From contig NZ_CP046115.1 of NCBI RefSeq assembly GCF_009707385.1, positions 1,364,001-1,428,000 on the forward strand: a stretch of 64,000 bases of DNA, given 5' to 3'. The position numbers and the translations under genes are program-made. Shown here one piece after another: positions 27,676 to 36,001 of the stretch (the first letter of the stretch is position 1; every line of letters starts with the position of its first letter). The notes beneath the pieces were generated by a model. It made no database searches. It worked only from the letters and a program-made list of their open reading frames with translations, and had not been told where the DNA came from. The stretch is from Klebsiella oxytoca. GTDB taxonomy: Bacteria; Pseudomonadota; Gammaproteobacteria; Enterobacterales; Enterobacteriaceae.

Positions 27676-29813
27676 GGGCTTCCCGGATACTGCGTTTTCA
27701 ACTGCGTGAACCAGCCCTTACGCTGCAGTTTTTCGACATCTTCGCCGCCGCATTCGTTGCTACCGGAGGGGGCATAACAGAGAATCGCCCGATAGAGCGC
27801 ATAGCTTTTATCTTCCGGCTCCGCTTTCGGCGAGGTGATAATCTGCTGGTAATAGCTCTGGCGATCGTACTGTCCCAGAGGCTGCTGGCGGTTGATGGCG
27901 GCCTCGAGCCTATCGTTGCCGGACTGGTCTTTCCACAGATCAACATGCGTCTGCGTGGTGCGAAAGAACTCGCCCAGGCAGTTAAGCGCATGGGCATCGT
28001 CGGCGTTTTTACTGAGCATGGTGACGGTGTCATCCAGGCTGCGGCAGGCATAACCGTCTTCGGTCGCCTCGCCGTTCCAGTCGAAGCTGCTAAGGTTGAC
28101 GTCGTTAAAGGCCTCGCTGATTACCGGCTGGGTAATGGCGGTGGCGAGCTTTTTGTCGTTCAGCCAGTCGCTGAAACGACTTTCCGTGAGATCCCGCACC
28201 AGCAGCGTATGCAGAGCGATAGTACGTTCTTCATTGTTGGGACCCTGGGCAGCCTGCTGGCGTAGCAGTTCAGGCGAGGCCTGGGTTTTCAGCACTCGGG
28301 AGCGAAAGCGTAGATTGGTTACCGGGCTATCGGCGGCAAAAATAGCCGCCGGGTTACCGCTGTAGACCAGCGTTGCCGCCAGTTTTGCCTGGATATACTG
28401 CTGTTGCTCGGGGTTTTGGCTAAGCCGTAGCAGCTGCTGCCAAAAATCGCGCGCCGCGGGCCACTGCTTTTGTCCCATCAGCGCTTCGCCGTAGAGGACC
28501 TGTTCGCTGAAGGCGAGAATATCCTTCGCCGGCAGCGTTTTCGCCGGCGTGACAGCCTGCAGGATGGCGGCATTGTTGCCCGTCGCGCTCCACAGCTGCA
28601 GCTGTAGGTCGCGCCACAGCGGCAGATTTCCGCTCTTCTCAAACGCCGCTTTGCTGGCGTCAAGCTGCGCCTGGGTTAAGGTCGGCTTCTTGTCAGCGTT
28701 CAGGCGCAGGGCGCGGAGAAGTTCGACATAGCTGACCTGCGGTGCGTCCGGGAACGCTGCCAGAACGGGCTGCTCATAGAACGGCATGCCGAAGACATTA
28801 TCATATTCACTTACCAGCCTACGCAGTTCCCCGGCGTCGGCAGCCTGCCGGAAGGCCTGCTCATAGAGTCCGGCCAGCTGCGGCCACGCCTGCAGATACC
28901 AGTTAATGCGGCGCAACATGTTGCGCGCGGAGTCGGCGTAAAGCCCTTCGGGCCAGCGTTGCAAATAGACTTGTGCTTCTTTTTCCGCTTGTGCGGCATC
29001 ATCACGATTGATGCGCGCGATATCAAAATCGCCGTACTGCCCAACGCTGTTCTGGCTACTCTTGTTGAGCGCCGTGCGCATCAGCATATATTGCGCGGTC
29101 TCGGTCAGCCAGGGCTGCCGACTTTCCAGCAACAGGGTGAAAGCCTGGGTCGCGGCGCTGTAATTGCCTCCATAGAAGTGGGCGATGCCGGAAAGGTAAT
29201 AAGCGAATAAGTCGGCGTCCGCATCTGCCGGGAAGCTATTGAGGATATCAGCGACTGCGGTGATATTGGCGCCATAAAACAGTTTCAGCCGCGCCAGCGC
29301 CAGGTCATGACGCTGCTGCGGGGTGACAGAGGGGGCGGCCAGCAGGGCGGCGTTGAACTGACTGACGGCGGCCAGGGTGTTGCTGACAAAGCGGTTTTCC
29401 AGTTCATAGTCGGATGTTCCCAGCCGTTCAGCCGAGTCGGCTGGCATCACCTGTGCGAGATCGATATTCAGCGCCGCCATTTGTCGGGTAAAGGTTTCAT
29501 CTTTGCTTTGCGCAGGCGGCTCGGGAGGCGGCGGCGCGCTATCCCACTCAGGATGATAAGCGAAGTAAACATCGCGGGTACGGCTGACATCAGCGGGAAT
29601 GGCCTGAACGGGAAGGGCGAAAGATTTCGCTTCGCTCAGCAGGCGCAGCAGATTATCGCGAGAATCGTTTTCAGGGGTGAGGATTGGGTCGCCTTTTAAC
29701 AGGCATAGCTCGTCGCTCCACGAGCAATCTTCGATATCAGAAGAAGCATATGCCTGAGTGGCTGCCGCGAGCAGGGCGCAGAGCGAAAGGGTAAACGTTG
29801 TCTTCCTGACCAT
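27645..29813 (-). CDS. Large secreted TPR-like protein of unknown function
   Basis: 722 residues with a signal peptide (cleavage near TQAYA-SSD). The mature part is Ala/Leu/Gln-rich and helical, with TPR-like units such as DLFAYYLSGIAHFYGGNYSA and ALMGQKQWPAARDFWQQLLR. A Pro-rich stretch (APPPPEPPAQ) lies near residue 95. Six mature cysteines (two near the N-terminus, four in the C-terminal third) fit periplasmic disulfides. I do not recognise a named family. It overlaps the DUF3142 gene and lies 21 bp downstream of ybbJ, so it may be read from the qmcA-ybbJ transcript. Probably a periplasmic or envelope scaffold; function unknown. Confidence 0.7.
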   Translation of the reverse strand: MVRKTTFTLSLCALLAAATQAYASSDIEDCSWSDELCLLKGDPILTPENDSRDNLLRLLSEAKSFALPVQAIPADVSRTRDVYFAYHPEWDSAPPPPEPPAQSKDETFTRQMAALNIDLAQVMPADSAERLGTSDYELENRFVSNTLAAVSQFNAALLAAPSVTPQQRHDLALARLKLFYGANITAVADILNSFPADADADLFAYYLSGIAHFYGGNYSAATQAFTLLLESRQPWLTETAQYMLMRTALNKSSQNSVGQYGDFDIARINRDDAAQAEKEAQVYLQRWPEGLYADSARNMLRRINWYLQAWPQLAGLYEQAFRQAADAGELRRLVSEYDNVFGMPFYEQPVLAAFPDAPQVSYVELLRALRLNADKKPTLTQAQLDASKAAFEKSGNLPLWRDLQLQLWSATGNNAAILQAVTPAKTLPAKDILAFSEQVLYGEALMGQKQWPAARDFWQQLLRLSQNPEQQQYIQAKLAATLVYSGNPAAIFAADSPVTNLRFRSRVLKTQASPELLRQQAAQGPNNEERTIALHTLLVRDLTESRFSDWLNDKKLATAITQPVISEAFNDVNLSSFDWNGEATEDGYACRSLDDTVTMLSKNADDAHALNCLGEFFRTTQTHVDLWKDQSGNDRLEAAINRQQPLGQYDRQSYYQQIITSPKAEPEDKSYALYRAILCYAPSGSNECGGEDVEKLQRKGWFTQLKTQYPGSPWAQKLKYYW

Positions 29814-29834
29814 GACGGGTGTCCTGTGGCGTGA

Positions 29835-30293
29835 TTATCGTAATACGACTCTTATATGTAGGGTTATGCCTTCGATGGCGACCACTTCAACCTTGCTGCC
29901 CGCCGCGAGGTCGTCATCGGCAATGACCGGCCATGAACTGTCGCCCACGCGGACGTGTCCGCGGCCGTTAACCAGGGCCGTTTCCAGCGTAAAACGGCGG
30001 CCAAGCAGCTGTTGGCCGCGCTGATTAAGCTGAGCGTCCGCCGGCTTCTGGCGTTTCACCCGATTACGCAGCCAGCGCGACCACAGCCAGGCCGCCAGCA
30101 GGGTTAGCACGGCGAACAGGGTACCCTGCCACTCCCAGCTAAACGGCAGCAGCCAGGTTAATAACCCGGTGACTACGCCAGCGATACCGCTCCACAGCAG
30201 ATATCCATTGCCGCCGAGCATTTCCGCCGCCAGCAGTAGCCCGCCGAGGCTGAGCCAGAAAATATGCGGATGGGCGAGAATTAACGCGATCAT
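29835..30293 (-). CDS. ybbJ: YbbJ, NfeD-type inner-membrane protein
   Basis: 152 residues. About three TM helices in the first 75 residues ([49 protein letters not shown]), then a C-terminal OB-fold NfeD domain ([28 protein letters not shown]). NfeD proteins are partners of SPFH/stomatin proteins. Its ATG overlaps the qmcA stop (ATGA, 30290-30293), which indicates translational coupling. Confidence 0.93.
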   Translation of the reverse strand: MIALILAHPHIFWLSLGGLLLAAEMLGGNGYLLWSGIAGVVTGLLTWLLPFSWEWQGTLFAVLTLLAAWLWSRWLRNRVKRQKPADAQLNQRGQQLLGRRFTLETALVNGRGHVRVGDSSWPVIADDDLAAGSKVEVVAIEGITLHIRVVLR

Positions 30294-31207
30294 GATTTTT
30301 TCCGGTCGCCGGCGCCTTCTTTAATCAGTTCGCTGATCCCGGCAATGGATCCCATCAGGCTGCTGGCATCCAGCGGCATCAGCACCACTTTACTGTTGTT
30401 CGCCGCGCCAATTTGCTGCAGCGCGTCGGTATATTTCTGCGCCACAAAGTAGTTGATGGCCTGAATATCGCCGGAAGCGATAGCGGATGACACCATTTGC
30501 GTGGCGCGCGCCTCTGCTTCCGCAGAACGTTCGCGGGCTTCTGCCTGTAAAAACGCCGACTGACGTTCGCCTTCGGCCTTGAGGATTTGCGACTGTTTCT
30601 CGCCTTCGGCTTTGAGAATTTCCGCCTGACGCACCCCTTCAGCTTCAAGTATATAGGCACGCTTGGTTCGTTCAGCTTTCATCTGGGCGTTCATTGAGGC
30701 GATCAGTTCCGCGGGCGGGCGTACGTCGCGGATCTCGACGCGGGTAATTTTGATGCCCCACGGGTTAGTCGCTTCATCGACGATATGCAGCAGGCGGGTA
30801 TTGATGCTGTCACGCTGGGAGAGCATTTCGTCCAGCTCCATGGAGCCGAGCACGGTACGAATATTGGTCATGGTCAGGTTGATAATCGCCAGCTCAAGGT
30901 TGCTGACCTCATAGGCAGCTTTCGGCGCGTCAATGACCTGAATAAAGCACACGGCATCAATGGTGACGTTGGCGTTATCGCGCGAAATAACTTCCTGCGA
31001 AGGAATATCGAGCACCTGCTCCATCATATTGATTTTGCGCCCGACACGATCCATAAACGGCACCACCAGGCTCATACCCGGCTGCAGCGTTTGCGTATAA
31101 CGCCCAAAGCGTTCTACCGTCCACTGGTAGCCCTGGGGGACGATTTTTACCGACGCGCCGACGATAACCAGCGCGACGAAAATAAGGATGGGGATAAAAA
31201 TCAGCAT
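30290..31207 (-). CDS. qmcA: QmcA, SPFH/stomatin-like membrane protein
   Basis: 305 residues from the ATG at 31207, preceded by AGGAGG with a 6-base spacer; a TTG one codon upstream is rejected. An N-terminal TM helix ([16 protein letters not shown]) precedes an SPFH/band-7 domain ([20 protein letters not shown]) and a long heptad-rich region of repeated [17 protein letters not shown]. In E. coli it is a membrane-quality-control protein functionally linked to HtpX/FtsH. Operon with ybbJ, divergent from fetA. Confidence 0.95.
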   Translation of the reverse strand: MLIFIPILIFVALVIVGASVKIVPQGYQWTVERFGRYTQTLQPGMSLVVPFMDRVGRKINMMEQVLDIPSQEVISRDNANVTIDAVCFIQVIDAPKAAYEVSNLELAIINLTMTNIRTVLGSMELDEMLSQRDSINTRLLHIVDEATNPWGIKITRVEIRDVRPPAELIASMNAQMKAERTKRAYILEAEGVRQAEILKAEGEKQSQILKAEGERQSAFLQAEARERSAEAEARATQMVSSAIASGDIQAINYFVAQKYTDALQQIGAANNSKVVLMPLDASSLMGSIAGISELIKEGAGDRKKS

Positions 31208-31341
31208 CAAAAACCTCCTGTCTTGTTGCCTGTTGAGGCGCGAAAAGTGCCGCGCGTTTAACCTGAGTATATCTTTCTGCGCATCATGGCGAAAGGAAAC
31301 TGGAGTAAACTAGATGTGTTGTTGAAAAACTGGGAATAATA

Positions 31342-32019
31342 ATGACCGAAAGTAACGCTATTTTGCGGCTTGAGAACGTGGGGTTCCAGGCTGACGATGT
31401 GATTATCCTTAATGAGATTAATTTTCAGCTCAGGGCAGGGGAGTTTAAGCTCATTACCGGCCCTTCCGGCTGTGGGAAAAGCACCTTATTAAAAATTATT
31501 GCTTCACTTCTTAGCCCAACCTCAGGGGCGATTTTCTTCGCAGGGAAAGACATTAATACGTTGTCGCCGGAGAGCTATCGTCAGCAGGTTTCGTACTGTG
31601 CGCAAACCCCGGTGCTGTTCGGCGATTCGGTGTATGACAATCTGGTTTTTCCATGGCAGATCCGTAATCAACAGCCGGATCCTAAAGCGCTGGTCGCCGA
31701 TTTGCAGCGCTTCGGGCTGGCGGAAAATACGCTGGAAAAGTCCATCAATGAGCTTTCGGGTGGGGAAAAGCAGCGCGTTTCGTTGATTCGCAATCTGCAA
31801 TTTTTACCGCAGATCCTGCTGCTGGATGAAATTACCAGCGCGCTGGACGAGAGCAATAAAAACAATGTGAACGAGATTATTCATCGCTATGCCAGCGAAA
31901 AAAACATGGCCGTTCTGTGGGTAACTCACGATCAAAATGAAATTGCTCATGCGGATGAAGTGATTACGCTCCAGCCTGCAGGCGGGAAAGCGCAGGAGGT
32001 GAAAAATGAACGGGCATAA
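31342..32019 (+). CDS. fetA: FetA ATP-binding subunit of an iron export ABC system
   Basis: 225 residues. Walker A GPSGCGKST at 40-48, ABC signature LSGGEKQR near residue 138, Walker B ILLLDEITSALDE, and H-loop VTHDQNEIAH. With FetB it forms the FetAB exporter, which helps E. coli withstand iron-related oxidative stress. The fetB start lies inside the end of this gene (14 bp overlap). Confidence 0.95.
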   Translation: MTESNAILRLENVGFQADDVIILNEINFQLRAGEFKLITGPSGCGKSTLLKIIASLLSPTSGAIFFAGKDINTLSPESYRQQVSYCAQTPVLFGDSVYDNLVFPWQIRNQQPDPKALVADLQRFGLAENTLEKSINELSGGEKQRVSLIRNLQFLPQILLLDEITSALDESNKNNVNEIIHRYASEKNMAVLWVTHDQNEIAHADEVITLQPAGGKAQEVKNERA

Positions 32020-32788
32020 TATTACCAACGAGTCGCTGGCGTTATCCATGGTGCTGGTACTGGTGGCGATTGTGGTGAGCTATCGGGAAAAGCTGGCGCT
32101 GGAAAAAGATATTATCTGGAGTATTTGCCGGGCGATTGTGCAGCTGGTTATCGTCGGCTACGTATTGAAATATATCTTCAACGTTAATCATGCGGTGTTG
32201 ACGCTGCTGATGGTGTTGTTTATCTGTTTTAACGCGGCGTGGAATGCGAAAAAGCGCAGCAAATATATCGATAAAGCTTTTGTCTCCTCGTTTATCGCCA
32301 TTACCACCGGCGCCGGGTTAACGCTGGCGGTGCTGGTTTTTTCCGGTTCAATTGCCTTTGTGCCGATGCAGGTGATCCCGATTGCCGGGATGGTAGCCGG
32401 CAACGCGATGGTGGCGGTAGGACTGTGCTACAACAATATGGGGCAGCGTTTTAACAGCGAACAGCAGCAGATCCAGGAGAAATTGAGCCTTGGAGCGACG
32501 CCCAAGATGGCTTCCGCAGGCCTCATTCGCGACAGCATCCGCGCCGCGCTGATCCCGACGGTGGATTCGGCGAAAACGGTCGGGCTGGTGAGCCTGCCGG
32601 GAATGATGTCGGGGCTGATTTTCGCCGGAATTGATCCGGTAAAAGCGATTAAGTATCAGATTATGGTCACCTTCATGCTGCTGTCGACCGCCAGCCTGTC
32701 AACCATTATTGCCGGGTATCTGACTTATCTGAAGTTCTTTAACGCTCGCCATCAGCTGGTAGTCACGCATTTGAAAAAGCGTTCGTAA
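32006..32788 (+). CDS. fetB: FetB permease of the iron export ABC system
   Basis: 260 residues, UPF0014 family. About seven TM helices. Conserved VIPIAGMVAGNAMVAVGLCYN and IRDSIRAALIPTVDSAKTVGLVSLPGMMSGLIFAGIDP, the latter likely the coupling region. It overlaps fetA and is followed by a REP-derived hairpin with a T-run. Confidence 0.95.
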   Translation: MNGHNITNESLALSMVLVLVAIVVSYREKLALEKDIIWSICRAIVQLVIVGYVLKYIFNVNHAVLTLLMVLFICFNAAWNAKKRSKYIDKAFVSSFIAITTGAGLTLAVLVFSGSIAFVPMQVIPIAGMVAGNAMVAVGLCYNNMGQRFNSEQQQIQEKLSLGATPKMASAGLIRDSIRAALIPTVDSAKTVGLVSLPGMMSGLIFAGIDPVKAIKYQIMVTFMLLSTASLSTIIAGYLTYLKFFNARHQLVVTHLKKRS

Positions 32789-32793
32789 GCTTT

Positions 32794-32878
32794 CCCCGGA
32801 GACGGCGCTGAACGCGCCTGTCCGGACTACCGGGGTGAACCAGTAGCCCGGCTAAGCGCAGCGCGAGCCGGGTTTTTT
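32794..32878. repeat. REP pair after fetB, second unit serving as a terminator
   Basis: First unit CCCCGGAGACGGCG...ACTACCGGGG (32794-32835). Second unit CCCGGCT (32847-32853) pairs with AGCCGGG (32866-32872) and is followed at once by six Ts, so the REP doubles as an intrinsic terminator for fetAB. It lies between convergent fetB and cnoX. Confidence 0.75.
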
Positions 32879-32882
32879 GCGA

Positions 32883-33737
32883 TTAATAAAGCAGAGAATA
32901 GAGCTGACGGCGATACTTCGCGGCCAGCGCGTCGCCGGTGCCGAGCGCGGAGAGGATCTCCTGAAGCATCTTGCGCACTTCGCCGTTTCCGGCGCCTAAA
33001 TCTTTTTGCAAATGGCTGAACAGCAGCGCCAGCGCCTCTTCGTTACGCCCAACCTGATGCAGCTGCAGTGCCAGCTGGGAGGCCAGCGCCGCGTCTTCCG
33101 GATTTTGCTCTACCTGCTGCTGCAGCTGCTGAATTTCCGGTGTGTCGGCAGCTTTTTTCAGCAGCTCGATCTGCGCCACCAGCCCCTGATAACGGGTATC
33201 CTGATCCTGCAACGGCACGGTCTGCAGCACGGTTTCCGCTTCATCAGAACGGTGCAGAGCAATCAGCGTTTCCGCCAGCAGCAGGCCAATCTGGCTCTCC
33301 TGGTTTGACAGCTGCCAGGCGTCTTTTAGCAGCGGCAGCGCTTCAGCATATTTTTCTTCCTGCATCAGCGTCTGCGCCTGCTGCGCTTTCAGCTCTTCTT
33401 CGCGCGGCAGAAATTTATCCAGCAGCGCGCGAACCGCTTCTTCCGGCTGCGGGCCTTCAAAGCCGTCCACCGGCTGACCGTTCTGGAACAGATAAACCGT
33501 AGGAATAGCGCGCAGCCCGAACTGTGAAGCCAGCATCTGCTCGGCATCGCAGTCAACTTTAGCGAGGATAAACAGACCATTATACTGCGCGGCCAGGCTC
33601 TCCAGCACCGGCGTCAACTGCTCGCAATGTTGGCTGCGTGCGGACCAGAAATAGAACAGCACCGGCGTTGTTGTGGATTGCTGCAACGTCTGGTGCAGGT
33701 TAGCTTCGGTAATATTGACAATATTCTGTGCGGACAT
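32883..33737 (-). CDS. cnoX: CnoX (YbbN) chaperedoxin
   Basis: 284 residues, E. coli length. N-terminal thioredoxin fold whose active site reads SQHC ([12 protein letters not shown]) instead of CGPC, so it is not a normal oxidoreductase. A C-terminal TPR array follows (residues ~120-280). In E. coli it is activated by hypochlorous acid to hold unfolding proteins and pass them to GroEL/DnaK. The SQHC site is the same as in E. coli, hence not a local defect. Confidence 0.95.
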   Translation of the reverse strand: MSAQNIVNITEANLHQTLQQSTTTPVLFYFWSARSQHCEQLTPVLESLAAQYNGLFILAKVDCDAEQMLASQFGLRAIPTVYLFQNGQPVDGFEGPQPEEAVRALLDKFLPREEELKAQQAQTLMQEEKYAEALPLLKDAWQLSNQESQIGLLLAETLIALHRSDEAETVLQTVPLQDQDTRYQGLVAQIELLKKAADTPEIQQLQQQVEQNPEDAALASQLALQLHQVGRNEEALALLFSHLQKDLGAGNGEVRKMLQEILSALGTGDALAAKYRRQLYSLLY

Positions 33738-33764
33738 GAGCGGGTCTCTTTAGTCGATACTGAT

Positions 33765-33889
33765 ACTCGTCATCCTTCAAACTGCCTCTTTGTTGGCTAC
33801 GTCTTCTCACCCCAGGCACTTACTTGAGTAAGCTCCCGGGGATTCCCGGACTTGCCGCCTTGATGCATCTTGAATGATTTTATGTATAT
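33765..33889. repeat. ERIC element between ybbO and cnoX
   Basis: About 125 bp, the canonical ERIC size. The core CTCACCCCAGGCACTTACTTG pairs with AGTAAGCTCCCGGGGATT, and outer ends CTCGTCATCCTTCAAACTGC and GATGCATCTTGAATGA are inverted. It lies upstream of cnoX and downstream of ybbO, where it would be transcribed into the cnoX leader or ybbO trailer region. Confidence 0.88.
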
Positions 33890-33921
33890 GGATATATGGG
33901 GGCAGCGCCAGGCGCTTCAAC

Positions 33922-34731
33922 TTAGCCCTGGATAATTTTGTCCATCGCACGAGCCGGCAGCAGGCATTTCAGCAGGGCTACCGCATGCGTCACCACGGTT
34001 ACCGGATAGCGCAATTTCGGTTTGTCGCTGACAAAAGCATGGCGCACTTTTTCCACCACCGCTTCCGGCCCTAAGGTAAAACGGGCGGCGATGCCGGGAT
34101 TTTCCACCGGTTTGTCGGCCTGGGTCTGGTTGACGTTATTGGTAAACCGGGTGCGGATTGGGCCAGGCTCAATCAGGCTGACCTTAATACCGCTGTGGCG
34201 TAGCTCCATGCGTAGCGCGTCGGACCAGGCCTCCAGCGCGTATTTACTGGCGGCATAGGCGCCGCGGCCCGGGCTGGAGATAATCCCCATCACCGATGAG
34301 GTCATCACGATACGCCCTTCGCCGTGCGGCTCCATGGCCGGAAGCAACAGCATTGTTAGCTGATGGGCACCGAAAAAGTTGGCGGAAAACTGTTGCTCCA
34401 TCTGCTGGCGACTGATGGTCGGCAGCGGGCCGTAGACGCCGTAGCCTGCGTTATTAAACAGGCCATACAGGCGGTTGTCGGTCAGCGCAATCACCTCGGC
34501 GGCGGCGCGTTCAACGCTCTGCGGATCGTCAAGGTCCAGTAAAACACCGGTCAGCCCCAGCTCCTGCATCCGCGCGACATCTTCCGCTTTGCGGCAGGCG
34601 GCCAGCACGTTAAAGCCCTGGCGCTTTAAATCAAGCGCGCTTTCAAGACCAATACCGCTGGAACTTCCTGTAACTAAAACCGATTTTTGCATAACTTTAC
34701 CTGCAAATGACTCCCGGATATCAGGAGTCAT
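33922..34731 (-). CDS. ybbO: YbbO, short-chain dehydrogenase/reductase
   Basis: 269 residues, as in E. coli. Rossmann TGSSSGIGLE cofactor motif (about 21-30), NNAG, and the catalytic Ser...Tyr-x3-Lys (MTSSVMGI ... GAYAASKYALEAW). In E. coli YbbO is an NADPH-dependent aldehyde reductase active on medium- and long-chain aldehydes. The first ATG overlaps the tesA stop by 11 bp; a second ATG 13 codons in (MQKSVLVTG) is an alternative start. Co-oriented with tesA, so probably one transcript. Confidence 0.92.
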   Translation of the reverse strand: MTPDIRESFAGKVMQKSVLVTGSSSGIGLESALDLKRQGFNVLAACRKAEDVARMQELGLTGVLLDLDDPQSVERAAAEVIALTDNRLYGLFNNAGYGVYGPLPTISRQQMEQQFSANFFGAHQLTMLLLPAMEPHGEGRIVMTSSVMGIISSPGRGAYAASKYALEAWSDALRMELRHSGIKVSLIEPGPIRTRFTNNVNQTQADKPVENPGIAARFTLGPEAVVEKVRHAFVSDKPKLRYPVTVVTHAVALLKCLLPARAMDKIIQG

Positions 34732-35347
34732 GATTAACTAAGGGTGCCAAACGCGTCGCCATCCAGTCGGCGATAAACGGCTGGGCGTCGCGATTAGGGT
34801 GAATTCCATCGTCCTGCATCCACTGTGGTTTCAGATAAACCTCTTCCATAAAAAAGGGCAGCAGAGGAATATCAAACTCTTTGGCTAGTGCCGGATAAAT
34901 TGCGCTAAAGGCTTCATTATAACGACGGCCATAGTTGGCAGGCAGGCGAATTTGCATCAGCAGAGGCTGGGCGTTCGCCGCTTTGATACTCTCAATAATG
35001 GTTCGCAGGGTTTGTTCCGTCTGCTGCGGCGGGAAACCGCGCAGCCCGTCGTTGCCACCCAGCTCAACCAGCACCCAGCGCGGCTGATGCTGCTGAAGCA
35101 GCGCCGGAAGCCTTGCCAGCCCCTGCTGCGAGGTGTCGCCGCTGATGCTGGCGTTAACTACCGGCGTTGTTGCCTGCCACTTATCGTTAAGCAGCGCAGG
35201 CCAGGCGGTATTGCCCGTCATTCGATACCCGGCGCTCAGACTGTCGCCGAGAACCAACAGCGTGTCGGCCGCCATCGCGCGGCAGGTAAACAGTACCAGA
35301 AACAGGAAAGGCAAATGCCAGCGGAAAACATACTTGAAGTTCATCAT
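34721..35347 (-). CDS. tesA: TesA, periplasmic thioesterase I / protease I / lysophospholipase L1
   Basis: GDSL/SGNH hydrolase. The start at 35347 ([10 protein letters not shown]) gives 208 residues, the E. coli length; in-frame extensions upstream run through ybbA. A 26-residue signal peptide precedes ADTLLVLGDSLSAGYR with catalytic Ser36 (mature Ser10); block III GGNDGLRG and block V DDGIHPN (Asp/His) are present. The gene is divergent from ybbA and their 5' ends overlap by 33 bp. Confidence 0.95.
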   Translation of the reverse strand: MMNFKYVFRWHLPFLFLVLFTCRAMAADTLLVLGDSLSAGYRMTGNTAWPALLNDKWQATTPVVNASISGDTSQQGLARLPALLQQHQPRWVLVELGGNDGLRGFPPQQTEQTLRTIIESIKAANAQPLLMQIRLPANYGRRYNEAFSAIYPALAKEFDIPLLPFFMEEVYLKPQWMQDDGIHPNRDAQPFIADWMATRLAPLVNHDS

Positions 35348-36001
35348 CTTAAGAAATCCGTCGGTCAGGGTGAGCATCAGCTTTCCATCCTTACCGGAGT
35401 TGAGCTGGTTGTCAAACAAGGGCAGACCATTGCCCTGATTGGCGAGTCGGGTTCGGGTAAATCGACGCTGCTGGCAATTCTCGCCGGGCTGGATGACGGC
35501 AGCAGTGGGGAAGTATCTCTGCTCGGGCAGCCGCTACATCAGATGGACGAGGAGGCGCGGGCGAAGCTGCGGGCTAAGCACATCGGCTTTGTTTTTCAAT
35601 CTTTTATGCTGATACCAACCCTCAATGCGCTGGAAAACGTTGAGCTTCCGGCGCTGCTGCGCGGCGAAAGCGACAGCCAGAGCCGCGGCAGCGCCCGCGC
35701 ACTGCTGGAGCAGCTGGGGCTGGGCAAACGCCTGCACCACCTGCCGGTGCAGCTTTCCGGCGGCGAGCAGCAGCGGGTCGCGCTGGCGCGCGCGTTTAAC
35801 GGCCGCCCGGAGCTGCTGTTCGCCGATGAACCGACCGGTAACCTCGATCGTCATACCGGAGATAAAATTGCCGATCTGCTGTTTTCGCTTAACCGCGAGC
35901 ACGGCACCACGCTGATCCTGGTAACCCACGATCCGCTGCTGGCGGCGCGCTGCGACCGACGGCTGCGTCTGGTTGATGGCCAGCTGCGGGAGGAGGCATG
36001 A
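35315..36001 (+). CDS. ybbA: YbbA, ABC transporter ATP-binding protein
   Basis: 228 residues from the ATG at 35315 ([14 protein letters not shown]), the E. coli size; the reading frame is open further upstream but that part is antisense to tesA. Walker [10 protein letters not shown], signature [15 protein letters not shown], Walker [13 protein letters not shown]: LolD/MacB-like class. It pairs with YbbP (ATGA overlap at 35998-36001). Substrate unknown; association with TesA suggests a lipid or lipoprotein-like cargo, which is inference. Confidence 0.95.
   Translation: MPAENILEVHHLKKSVGQGEHQLSILTGVELVVKQGQTIALIGESGSGKSTLLAILAGLDDGSSGEVSLLGQPLHQMDEEARAKLRAKHIGFVFQSFMLIPTLNALENVELPALLRGESDSQSRGSARALLEQLGLGKRLHHLPVQLSGGEQQRVALARAFNGRPELLFADEPTGNLDRHTGDKIADLLFSLNREHGTTLILVTHDPLLAARCDRRLRLVDGQLREEA

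Noticed and set aside
33590..33660. Defective thioredoxin active site in CnoX as a damaged gene
   Set aside because: SQHC in place of CGPC is the normal state in enterobacterial CnoX, so it is not evidence of decay.
34952..35314. 120-codon N-terminal extension of ybbA
   Set aside because: The extension is antisense to tesA; the ATG at 35315 gives the family length and the usual ABC N-terminus.
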